Assembly: GCF_037975245.1 (NCBI RefSeq)
Contig: NC_092571.1
Coordinates: forward strand, 22,121,917 to 22,185,916
DNA from: Apostichopus japonicus
Taxonomy: Eukaryota > Echinodermata > Holothuroidea > Aspidochirotida > Stichopodidae
Reading direction: 5' to 3'
Length of the DNA stretch: 64,000 nt
Shown: piece by piece, positions 10,901 to 22,700 of the stretch
How the letters are laid out: every line of letters begins with the position of its first letter
How positions within the stretch are numbered: the stretch's first letter is position 1
The notes under the pieces: model-generated
Databases searched by the model: none
What the model was told of the DNA's origin: nothing
Seen by the model: only the letters and a program-made list of their open reading frames with translations
Position numbers and translations under genes: made by a program

Positions 10901-13900
10901 CGATCTTTTACAGCAAGTGCCTACACGGGGAGCTGTAAGTATTAGTTAACCCACCTAATATCTCAGTCCATACAGTGGCGCGATGGCTTGGCGCACTGTG
11001 CGAGCTGATGATCGAGACTCTCTTTTGCATCCGTGGTTCGAACCCCGGGTGATGACGTCTTTTACAGCAAGTGCCTACACGGGGAGCTGTAAGTATTAGT
11101 TAATCCACCTAACATCTCAGTCCATACAGTGGCGCGATGGCTTGGCGCACTGTGCGAGCTGATGATCGAGACTCTCTTTTGCATCCGTGGTTCGAACCCC
11201 GGGTGATGACGTCTTTTGACGATCTTTTACAGCAAGTGCCTACACGGGGAGCTGTAAGTATTAGTTAATCCACCTAATATCTCAGTCCATACAGTGGCGC
11301 GATGGCTTGGCGCACTGTGCGAGCTGATGATCGAGACTCTCTTTTGCATCCGTGGTTCGAACCCCGGGTGATGACGTCTTTTACAGCAAGTGCCTACACG
11401 GGGAGCTGTAAGTATTAGTTAATCCACCTAATATCTCAGTCCATACAGTGGCGCGATGGCTTGGCGCACTGTGCGAGCTGATGATCGAGACTCTCTTTTG
11501 CATCCGTGGTTCGAACCCAGGGTGATGACGTCTTTTGCCGATCTTTTACAGCAAGTGCCTACACGGGGAGCTGTAAGTATTAGTTAATCCACCTAACATC
11601 TCAGTCCATACAGTGGCGCGATGGCTTGGCGCACTGTGCGAGCTGATGATCGAGACTCTCTTTTGCATCCGTGGTTCGAACCCCGGGTGATGACGTCTTT
11701 TGCCGATCTTTTACAGCAAGTGCCTACACGGGGAGCTGTAAGTATTAGTTAATCCACCTAATATCTCAGTCCATACAGTGGCGCGATGGCTTGGCGCACT
11801 GTACGAGCTGATGATCGAGACTCTCTTTTGCATCCGTGGTTCGAACCCCGGGTGATGACGTCTTTTACAGCAAGTGCCTACACGGGGAGCTGTAAGTATT
11901 AGTTAATCCACCTAACATCTCAGTCCATACAGTGGCGCGATGGCTTGGCGCACTGTGCGAGCTGATGATCGAGACTCTCTTTTGCATCCGTGGTTCGAAC
12001 CCCGGGTGATGACGTCTTTTGCCGATCTTTTACAGCAAGTGCCTACACGGGGAGCTGTAAGTATTAGTTAATCCACCTAACATCTCAGTCCATACAGTGG
12101 CGCGATGGCTTGGCGCACTGTGCGAGCTGATGATCGAGACTCTCTTTTGCATCCGTGGTTCGAACCCCGGGTGATGACGTCTTTTGCCGATCTTTTACAG
12201 CAAGTGCCTACACGGGGAGCTGTAAGTATTAGTTAATCCACCTAATATCTCAGTCCATACAGTGGCGCGATGGCTTGGCGCACTGTGCGAGCTGATGATC
12301 GAGACTCTCTTTTGCATCCGTGGTTCGAACCCCGGGTGATGACGTCTTTTACAGCAAGTGCCTACACGGGGAGCTGTAAGTATTAGTTAATCCACCTAAC
12401 ATCTCAGTCCATACAGTGGCGCGATGGCTTGGCGCACTGTGCGAGCTGATGATCGAGACTCTCTTTTGCATCCGTGGTTCGAACCCCGGGTGATGACGTC
12501 TTTTACAGCAAGTGCCTACACGGGGAGCTGTAAGTATTTGTTAATCCACCTAACATCTCAGTCCATACAGTGGCGCGATGGCTTGGCGCACTGTGCGAGC
12601 TGATGATCGAGACTCTCTTTTGCATCCGTGGTTCGAACCCCGGGTGATGACGTCTTTTGCCGATCTTTTACAGCAAGTGCCTACACGGGGAGCTGTAAGT
12701 ATTAGTTAATCCACCTAACATCTCAGTCCATACAGTGGCGCGATGGCTTGGCGCACTGTGCGAGCTGATGATCGAGACTCTCTTTTGCATCCGTGGTTCG
12801 AACCCCGGGTGATGACGTCTTTTGCCGATCTTTTACAACAAGTGCCTACACGGGGAGCTGTAAGTATTAGTTAATCCACCTAATATCTCAGTCCATACAG
12901 TGGCGCGATGGCTTGGCGCACTGTGCGAGCTGATGATCGAGACTCTCTTTTGCATCCGTGGTTCGAACCCCGGGTGATGACGTCTTTTACAGCAAGTGCC
13001 TACACGGGGAGCTGTAAGTATTAGTTAATCCACCTAATATCTCAGTCCATACAGTGGCGCGATGGCTTGGCGCACTGTGCGAGCTGATGATCGAGACTCT
13101 CTTTTGCATCCGTGGTTCGAACCCCGGGTGATGACGTCTTTTGCCGATCTTTTACAGCAAGTGCCTACACGGGGAGCTGTAAGTATTAGTTAATCCACCT
13201 AACATCTCAGTCCATACAGTGGCGCGATGGCTTGGCGCACTGTGCGAGCTGATGATCGAGACTCTCTTTTGCATCCGTGGTTCGAACCCCGGGTGATGAC
13301 GTCTTTTGCCGATCTTTTACAGCAAGTGCCTACACGGGGAGCTGTAAGTATTAATTAATCCACCTAATATCTCAGTCCATACAGTGGCGCGATGGCTTGG
13401 CGCACTGTGCGAGCTGATGATCGAGACTCTCTTTTGCATCCGTGGTTCGAACCCCGGGTGATGACGTCTTTTACAGCAAGTGCCTACACGGGGAGCTGTA
13501 AGTATTAGTTAATCCACCTAACATCTCAGTCCATACAGTGGCGCGATGGCTTGGCGCACTGTGCGAGCTGATGATCGAGACTCTCTTTTGCATCCGTGGT
13601 TCGAACCCCGGGTGATGACGTCTTTTGCCGATCTTTTACAGCAAGTGCCTACACGGGGAGCTGTAAGTATTAGTTAATCCACCTAATATCTCAGTCCATA
13701 CAGTGGCGCGATGGCTTGGCGCACTGTGCGAGCTGATGATCGAGACTCTCTTTTGCATCCGTGGTTCGAACCCCGGGTGATGACGTCTTTTACAGCAAGT
13801 GCCTATACGGGGAGCTGTAAGTATTAGTTAATCCACCTAACATCTCAGTCCATACAGTGGCGCGATGGCTTGGCGCACTGTGCGAGCTGATGATCGAGAC

Positions 13901-14234
13901 TCTCTTTTGCATCCGTGGTTCGAACTCCGGGTGATGACGTCTTTTGCCGATCTTTTACAGCAAGTGCCTACACGGGGAGCTGTAAGTATTAGTTAATCCA
14001 CCTAACATCTCAGTCCATACAGTGGCGCGATGGCTTGGCGCACTGTGCGAGCTGATGATCGAGACTCTCTTTTGCATCCGTGGTTCGAACCCCGGGTGAT
14101 GACGTCTTTTACAGCAAGTGCCTACACGGGGAGCTGTAAGTATTAGTTAATCCACCTAACATCTCAGTCCATACAGTGGCGCGATGGCTTGGCGCACTGT
14201 GCGAGCTGATGATCGAGACTCTCTTTTGCATCCG
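7998..14234. repeat. Higher-order block copy 2 (39 monomers, 6237 bp)
   Basis: This block has the same L/S order as the block before it, minus one L. Right of that missing L the offset between shared variants drops from 6402 to 6237 bp, exactly 165. Examples are ACACGCGGAG at 4524/10761, AACCCACC at 4711/10948, GACGATC at 4981/11218, CAGGGTG at 5281/11518 and TTAATTAATCC at 7114/13351. Near the right end GAACTCC appears again at 13922, now 5599 bp from its partner at 8323. A further copy in a different register therefore begins around 13.4-13.9 kb. Confidence 0.88.
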
Positions 14235-17200
14235 TGGTTCGAACCCCGGGTGATGACGTCTTTTGCCGATCTTTTACAGCAAGTGCCTACACGGGGAGCT
14301 GTAAGTATTAGTTAATCCACCTAACATCTCAGTCCATACAGTGGCGCGATGGCTTGGCGCACTGTGCGAGCTGATGATCGAGACTCTCTTTTGCATCCGT
14401 GGTTCGAACCCCGGGTGATGACGTCTTTTACAGCAAGTGCCTACACGGGGAGCTGTAAGTATTAGTTAATCCACCTAACATCTCAGTCCATACAGTGGCG
14501 CGATGGCTTGGCGCACTGTGCGAGCTGATGATCGAGGCTCTCTTTTGCATCCGTGGTTCGAACCCCGGGTGATGACGTCTTTTGCCGATCTTTTACAGCA
14601 AGTGCCTACACGGGGAGCTGTAAGTATTAGTTAATCCACCTAATATCTCAGTCCATACAGTGGCGCGATGGCTTGGCGCACTGTGCGAGCTGATGATCGA
14701 GACTCTCTTTTGCATCCGTGGTTCGAACCCCGGGTGATGACGTCTTTTACAGCAAGTGCGTACACTGGGAGCTGTAAGTATTAGTTAATCCACCTAACAT
14801 CTCAGTCCATACAGTGGCGCGATGACTTGGCGCACTGTGCGAGCTGATGATCGAGACTCTCTTTTGCATCCGTGGTTCGAACCCCGGGTGATGACGTCTT
14901 TTGCCGATCTTTTACAGCAAGTGCCTACACGGGGAGCTGTAAGTATTAGTTAATCCACCTAATATCTCAGTCCATACAGTGGCGCGATGGCTTGGCGCAC
15001 TGTGCGAGCTGATGATCGAGACTCTCTTTTGCATCCGTGGTTCGAACCCCGGGTGATGACGTCTTTTACAGCAAGTGCCTACACGGGGAGCTGTAAGTAT
15101 TAGTTAATCCACCTAACATCTCAGTCCATACAGTGGCGCGATGGCTTGGCGCACTGTGCGAGCTGATGATCGAGACTCTCTTTTGCATCCGTGGTTCGAA
15201 CCCCGGGTGATGACGTCTTTTACAGCAAGTGCCTACACGGGGAGCTGTAAGTATTAGTTAATCCACCTAACAGCTCAGTCCATACAGTGGCGCGATGGCG
15301 TGGCGCACTGTGCGAGCTGATGATCGAGACTCTCTTTTGCATCCGTGGTTCGAACCCCGGGTGATGACATCTTTTGCCGATCTTTTACAGCAAGTGCCTA
15401 CACGGGGAGCTGTAAGTATTAGTTAATCCACCTAATATCTCAGTCCATACAGTGGCGCGATGGCTTGGCGCACTGTGCGAGCTGATGATCGAGACTCTCT
15501 TTTGCATCCGTGGTTCGAACCCCGGGTGATGACGTCTTTTACAGCAAGTGCCTACACGGGGAGCTGTAAGTATTAGTTAATCCACCTAACATCTCAGTCC
15601 ATACAGTGGCGCGATGGCTTGGCGCACTGTGCGAGCTGATGATCGAGACTATCTTTTGCATCCGTGGTTCGAACCCCGGGTGATGACGTCTTTTGCCGAT
15701 CTTTTACAGCAAGTGCCTACACGGGGAGCTGTAAGTATTATTCAATCCACCTAATATCTCAGTCCATACAGTGGCGCGATGGCTTGGCGCACTGTGCGAG
15801 CTGATGATCGAGACTCTCTTTTGCATCCGTGGTTCGAACCCCGGGTGATGACGTCTTTTACAGCAAGTGCCTACACGGGGAGCTGTAAGTATTAGTTAAT
15901 CCACCTAACATCTCAGTCCATACAGTGGCGCGATGGCTTGGCGCACTGTGCGAGCTGATGATCGAGACTCTCTTTTGCATCCGTGGTTCGAACCCCGGGT
16001 GATGACGTCTTTTACAGCAAGTGCCTACACGGGGAGCTGTAAGTATTAGTTAATCCACCTAATATCTCAGTCCATACAGTGGCGCGATGGCTTGGCGCAC
16101 TGTGCGAGCTGATGATCGAGACTCTCTTTTGCATCCGTGGTTCGAACCCCGGGTGATGACGTCTTTTACAGCAAGTGCCTACACGGGGAGCTGTAAGTAT
16201 TAGTTAATCCACATAACATCTCAGTCCATACAGTGGCGCGATGGCTTGGCGCACTGTGCGAGCTGATGATCGAGACTCTCTTTTGCATCCGTGGTTCGAA
16301 CCCCGGGTGATGACGTCTTTTGCCGATCTTTTACAGCAAGTGCCTACACGGGGAGCTGTAAGTATTAGTTAATCCACCTAATATCTCAGTCCATACAGTG
16401 GCGCGATGGCTTGGCGCACTGTGCGAGCTGATGATCGAGACTCTCTTTTGCATCCGTGGTTCGAACCCCGGGTGATGATGTCTTTTACAGCAAGTGCCTA
16501 CACGGGGAGCTGTAAGTATTAGTTAATCCACCTAATATCTCAGTCCATACAGTGGCGCGATGGCTTGGCGCACTGTGCGAGCTGATGATCGAGACTCTCT
16601 TTTGCATCCGTGGTTCGAACCCCGGGTGATGACGTCTTTTACAGCAAGTGCCTACACGGGGAGCTGTAAGTATTAGTTAATCCACCTAACATCTCAGTCC
16701 ATACAGTGGCGCGATGGCTTGGCGCACTGTGCGAGCTGATGATCGAGACTCTCTTTTGCATCCGTGGTTCGAACCCCGGGTTATGACGTCTTTTGCCGAT
16801 CTTTTACAGCAAGTGCCTACACGGGGAGCTGTAAGTATTAGTTAATCCACCTAATATCTCAGTCCATACAGTGGCGCGATGGCTTGGCGCACTGTGCGAG
16901 CTGATGATCGAGACTCTCTTTTGCATCCGTGGTTCGAACCCCGGGTGATGACGTCTTTTACAGCAAGTGCCTACACGGGGAGCTGTAAGTATTAGTTAAT
17001 CCACCTAACATCTCAGTCCATACAGTGGCGCGATGGCTTGGCGCACTGTGCGAGCTGATGATCGAGACTCTCTTTTGCATCCGTGGTTCGAACCCCGGGT
17101 GATGACGTCTTTTGCCGATCTTTTACAGCAAGTGCCTACACGGGGAGCTGTAAGTATTAGTTAATCCACCTAATATCTCAGTCCATACAGTGGCGCGATG

Positions 17201-18205
17201 GCTTGGCGCACTGTGCGAGCTGATGATCGAGACTCTCTTTTGCATCCGTGGTTCGAACCCCGGGTGATGACGTCTTTAACAGCAAGTGCCTACACGGGGA
17301 GCTGTAAGTATTAGTTAATCCACCTAACATCTCAGTCCATACAGTGGCGCGATGGCTTGGCGCACTGTGCGAGCTGATGATCGAGACTCTCTTTTGCATC
17401 CGTGGTTCGAACCCCGGGTGATGACGTCTTTTGCCGATCTTTTACAGCAAGTGCCTACACGGGGAGCTGTAAGTATTAGTTAATCCACCTAATATCTCAG
17501 TCCATACAGTGGCGCGATGGCTTGGCGCACTGTGCGAGCTGATGATCGAGACTCTCTTTTGCATCCGTGGTTCGAACCCCGGGTGATGACGTCTTTTACA
17601 GCAAGTGCCTACACGGGGAGCTGTAAGTATTAGTTAATCCACCTAACATCTCAGTCCATACAGTGGCGCGATGGCTTGGCGCACTGTGCGAGCTGATGAT
17701 CGAGACTCTCTTTTGCATCCGTGGTTCGAACCCCGGGTGATGACGTCTTTTGCCGATCTTTTACAGCAAGTGCCTACACGGGGAGCTGTAAGTATTATTC
17801 AATCCACCTAATATCTCAGTCCATACAGTGGCGCGATGGCTTGGCGCACTGTGCGAGCTGATGATCGAGACTCTCTTTTGCATCCGTGGTTCGAACCCCG
17901 GGTGATGACGTCTTTTACAGCAAGTGCCTACACGGGGAGCTGTAAGTATTAGTTAATCCACCTAACATCTCAGTCCATACAGTGGCGCGATGGCTTGGCG
18001 CACTGTGCGAGCTGATGATCGAGACTCTCTTTTGCATCCGTGGTTCGAACCCCGGGTGATGACGTCTTTTGCCGATCTTTTACAGCAAGTGCCTACACGG
18101 GGAGCTGTAAGTATTAGTTAATCCACCTAATATCTCAGTCCATACAGTGGCGCGATGGCTTGGCGCACTGTGCGAGCTGATGATCGAGACTCTCTTTTGC
18201 ATCCG
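14235..18205. repeat. Mixed L/S segment (25 monomers)
   Basis: Eleven L and fourteen S monomers. There is a local run of three S at 15830-16291. The rare TTATTCAATCC variant occurs twice, at 15738 and 17795. The 2057-bp gap corresponds to 13 monomers, which marks a local duplication. The TTTAACAGC variant, replacing TTTTACAGC, first appears in the S monomer at 17249. Confidence 0.9.
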
Positions 18206-18821
18206 TGGTTCGAACCCCGGGTGATGACGTCTTTTACAGCAAGTGCCTACACGGGGAGCTGTAAGTATTAGTTAATCCACCTAATATCTCAGTCCATACA
18301 GTGGCGCGATGGCTTGGCGCACTGTGCGAGCTGATGATCGAGACTCTCTTTTGCATCCGTGGTTCGAACCCCGGGTGATGACGTCTTTAACAGCAAGTGC
18401 CTACACGGGGAGCTGTAAGTATTAGTTAATCCACCTAATATCTCAGTCCATACAGTGGCGCGATGGCTTGGCGCACTGTGCGAGCTGATGATCGAGACTC
18501 TCTTTTGCATCCGTGGTTCGAACCCCGGGTGATGACGTCTTTTACAGCAAGTGCCTACACGGGGAGCTGTAAGTATTAGTTAATCCACCTAATATCTCAG
18601 TCCATACAGTGGCGCGATGGCTTGGCGCACTGTGCGAGCTGATGATCGAGACTCTCTTTTGCATCCGTGGTTCGAACCCCGGGTGATGACGTCTTTAACA
18701 GCAAGTGCCTACACGGGGAGCTGTAAGTATTAGTTAATCCACCTAATATCTCAGTCCATACAGTGGCGCGATGGCTTGGCGCACTGTGCGAGCTGATGAT
18801 CGAGACTCTCTTTTGCATCCG
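18206..18821. repeat. Four consecutive S monomers (S-S dimer duplicated)
   Basis: Monomers start at 18206, 18360, 18514 and 18668, each 154 bp. The TTTAACAGC variant marks the second and fourth only (18388 and 18696, 308 bp apart), so the unit that duplicated was an S-S dimer. All four carry the TAATATCTC form more typical of L, another sign of a single recent local event. Confidence 0.9.
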
Positions 18822-18986
18822 TGGTTCGAACCCCGGGTGATGACGTCTTTTGCCGATCTTTTACAGCAAGTGCCTACACGGGGAGCTGTAAGTATTAGTT
18901 AATCCACCTAATATCTCAGTCCATACAGTGGCGCGATGGCTTGGCGCACTGTGCGAGCTGATGATCGAGACTCTCTTTTGCATCCG

Positions 18987-19133
18987 TGGTTCGAACCCCG
19001 GTGATGACGTCTTTTACAGCAAGTGCCTACACGGGGAGCTGTAAGTATTAGTTAATCCACCTAACATCTCAGTCCATACAGTGGCGCTTGGCGCACTGTG
19101 CGAGCTGATGATCGAGACTCTCTTTTGCATCCG
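18987..19133. repeat. Doubly deleted S monomer, 147 bp
   Basis: This is the shortest monomer in the window. It lacks one G in the CCCGGG motif and six bases (GATGGC) from GTGGCGCGATGGCTTGGCGC. The six-base loss lies wholly inside the loop of the large inverted repeat, leaving both arms intact with a three-base loop. Confidence 0.93.
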
Positions 19134-19452
19134 TGGTTCGAACCCCGGGTGATGACGTCTTTTGCCGATCTTTTACAGCAAGTGCCTACACGGGGAGCTG
19201 TAAGTATTAATTAATCCACCTAACATCTCAGTCCATACAGTGGCGCGATGGCTTGGCGCACTGTGCGAGCTGATGATCGAGACTCTCTTTTGCATCCGTG
19301 GTTCGAACACCGGGTGAAGACGTCTTTTACAGCAAGTGCCTACACGGGGAGCTGTAAGTATTAGTTAATCCACCTAATATCTCAGTCCATACAGTGGCGC
19401 GATGGCTTGGCGCACTGTGCGAGCTGATGATCGAGACTCTCTTTTGCATCCG

Positions 19453-19771
19453 TGGTTCGAACCCCGGGTGATGACGTCTTTTACAGCAAGTGCCTACACG
19501 GGGAGCTGTAAGTATTAGTTAATCCACCTAACATCTCAGTCCATACAGTGGCGCGATGGCTTGGCGCGTTGTACGAGCTGATGATCGAGACTCTCTTTTG
19601 CATCCGTGGTTCGAACCCCGGGTGATGACGTCTTTTGCCGATCTTTTACAGCAAGTGCCAACACGGGGAGCTGTAAGTATTAGTTAATCCACCTAACATC
19701 TCAGTCCATACAGTGGCGCGATGGCTTGGCGCGTTGTACGAGCTGATGATCGAGACTCTCTTTTGCATCCG
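19453..19771. repeat. Isolated S-L pair of the GTTGTA subfamily
   Basis: Two adjacent monomers carry GCGCGTTGTACGAG in place of GCGCACTGTGCGAG. These are the only such copies outside the 37-42 kb block. One of them is an S monomer, whereas every copy in that block is L. The L copy also has GTGCCAACACG instead of GTGCCTACACG. Confidence 0.9.
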
Positions 19772-22700
19772 TGGTTCGAACCCCGGGTGATGACGTCTTT
19801 TGCCGATCTTTTACAGCAAGTGCCTACACGGGGAGCTGTAAGTATTAGTTAATCCACCTAATATCTCAGTCCATACAGTGGCGCGATGGCTTGGCGCACT
19901 GTGCGAGCTGATGATCGAGACTCTCTTTTGCATCCGTGGTTCGAACCCCGGGTGATGACGTCTTTTACAGCAAGTGCCTACACGGGGAGCTGTAAGTATT
20001 AGTTAATCCACCTAACATCTCAGTCCATACAGTGGCGCGATGGCTTGGCGCACTGTGCAGGCTGATGATCGAGACTCTCTTTTGCATCCGTGGTTCGAAC
20101 CCCGGGTGATGACGTCTTTTGCCGATCTTTTACAGCAAGTGCCTACACGGGGAGCTGTAAGTATTAGTTAATCCACCTAATATCTCAGTCCATACAGTGG
20201 CGCGATGGCTTGGCGCACTGTGCGAGCTGATGATCGAGACTCTCTTTTGCATCCGTGGTTCGAACCCCGGGGGATGACGTCTTTTACAGCAAGTGCCTAC
20301 ACGGGGAGCTGTAAGTATTAGTTAATCCACCTAACATCTCAGTCCATACAGTGGCGCGATGGCTTGGCGCACTGTGCGAGCTGATGATCGAGACTCTCTT
20401 TTGCATCCGTGGTTCGAACCCCGGGTGATGACGTCTTTTGCCGATCTTTTACAGCAAGTGCCTACACGGGGAGCTGTAAGTATTAGTTAATCCACCTAAT
20501 ATCTCAGTCCATACAGTGGCGCGATGGCTTGGCGCACTGTGCGAGCTGATGATCGAGACTCTCTTTTGCATCCGTGGTTCGAACCCCGGGTGATGACGTC
20601 TTTTACAGCAAGTGCCTACACGGGGAGCTGTAAGTATTAGTTAATCCACCTAACATCTCAGTCCATACAGCGGCGCGATGGCTTGGCGCACTGTGCGAGC
20701 TGATGATCGAGACTCTCTTTTGCATCCGTGGTTCGAACCCCGGGTGATGACGTCTTTTGCCGATCTTTTACAGCAAGTGCCTACACGGGGAGCTGTAAGT
20801 ATTAGTTAATCCACCTAATATCTCAGTCCATACAGTGGCGCGATGGCTTGGCGCACTGTGCGAGCTGATGATCGAGACTCTCTTTTGCATCCGTGGTTCG
20901 AACCCCGGGTGATGACGTCTTTTGCCGATCTTTTACAGCAAGTGCCTACACGGGGAGCTGTAAGTATTAGTTAATCCACCTAATATCTCAGTCCATACAG
21001 TGGCGCGATGGCTTGGCGCACTGTGCGAGCTGATGATCGAGACTCTCTTTTGCATCCGTGGTTCGAACCCCGGGTGATGACGTCTTTTACAGCAAGTGCC
21101 TACACGGGGAGCTGTAAGTATTAGTTAATCCACCTAACATCTCAGTCCATACAGTGGCGCGATGGCTTGGCGCACTGTGCGAGCTGATGATCGAGACTCT
21201 TTTGCATCCGTGGTTCGAACCCCGGGTGATGACGTCTTTTGCCGATCTTTTACAGCAAGTGCCTACACGGGGAGCTGTAAGTATTAGTTAATCCACCTAA
21301 TATCTCAGTCCATACAGTGGCGCGATGGCTTGGCGCACTGTGCGAGCTGATGATCGAGACTCTCTTTTGCATCCGTGGTTCGAACCCCGGGTGATGACGT
21401 CTTTTACAGCAAGTGCCTACACGGGGAGCTGTAAGTATTAGTTAATCCACCTAACATCTCAGTCCATACAGTGGCGCGATGGCTTGGCGCACTGTGCGAG
21501 CTGATGATCGAGACTCTCTTTTGCATCCGTGGTTCGAACCCCGGGTGATGACGTCTTTTACAGCAAGTGCCTACACGGGGAGCTGTAAGTATTAGTTAAT
21601 CCACTTAATATCTCAGTCCATACAGTGGCGCGATGGCTTGGCGCACTGTGCGAGCTGATGATCGAGACTCTCTTTTGCATCCGTGGTTCGAACCCCGGGT
21701 GATGACGTCTTTTACAGCAAGTGCCTACACGGGGAGCTGTAAGTATTAGTTAATCCACCTAACATCTCAGTCCATACAGTGGCGCGATGGCTTGGCGCAC
21801 TGTGCGAGCTGATGATCGAGACTCTCTTTTGCATCCGTGGTTCGAACCCCGGGTGATGACGTCTTTTGCCGATCTTTTACAGCAAGTGCCTACACGGGGA
21901 GCTGTAAGTATTAGTTAATCCACCTAATATCTCAGTCCATACAGTGGCGCGATGGCTTGGCGCACTGTGCGAGCTGATGATCGAGACTCTCTTTTGCATC
22001 CGCGGTTCGAACCCCGGGTGATGACGTCTTTTGCCGATCTTTTACAGCAAGTGCCTACACGGGGAGCTGTAAGTATTAGTTAATCCACCTAATATCTCAG
22101 TCCATACAGTGGCGCGATGGCTTGGCGCACTGTGCGAGCTGATGATCGAGACTCTCTTTTGCATCCGTGGTTCGAACCCCGGGTGATGACGTCTTTTACA
22201 GCAAGTGCCTACACGGGGAGCTGTAAGTATTAGTTAATCCACCTAACATCTCAGTCCATACAGTGGCGCGATGGCTTGGCGCACTGTGCGAGCTGATGAT
22301 CGAGACTCTCTTTTGCATCCGTGGTTCGAACCCCGGGTGATGACGTCTTTTGCCGATCTTTTACAGCAAGTGCCTACACGGGGAGCTGTAAGTATTAGTT
22401 AATCCACCTAATATCTCAGTCCATACAGTGGCGCGATGGCTTGGCGCACTGTGCGAGCTGATGATCGAGACTCTCTTTTGCATCCGTGGTTCGAACCCCG
22501 GGTGATGACGTCTTTTGCCGATCTTTTACAGCAAGTGCATACACGGGGAGCTGTAAGTATTAGTTAATCCACTTAATATCTCAGTCCATACAGTGGCGCG
22601 ATGGCTTGGCGCACTGTGCGAGCTGATGATCGAGACTCTCTTTTGCATCCGTGGTTCGAACCCCGGGTGATGACGTCTTTTACAGCAAGTGCCTACACGG

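Noticed and set aside
17178-18818. Minus-strand open frames of 73 codons at 17178-17399, 18289-18510 and 18597-18818 (and 54432-54653)
   Set aside because: They are satellite read through by chance. In each, the TTTTACAGC to TTTAACAGC change turns a minus-strand TAA stop into TTA in an S monomer. The two ends of each protein are the same monomer translated twice. There is no start context, no codon signal and no family.
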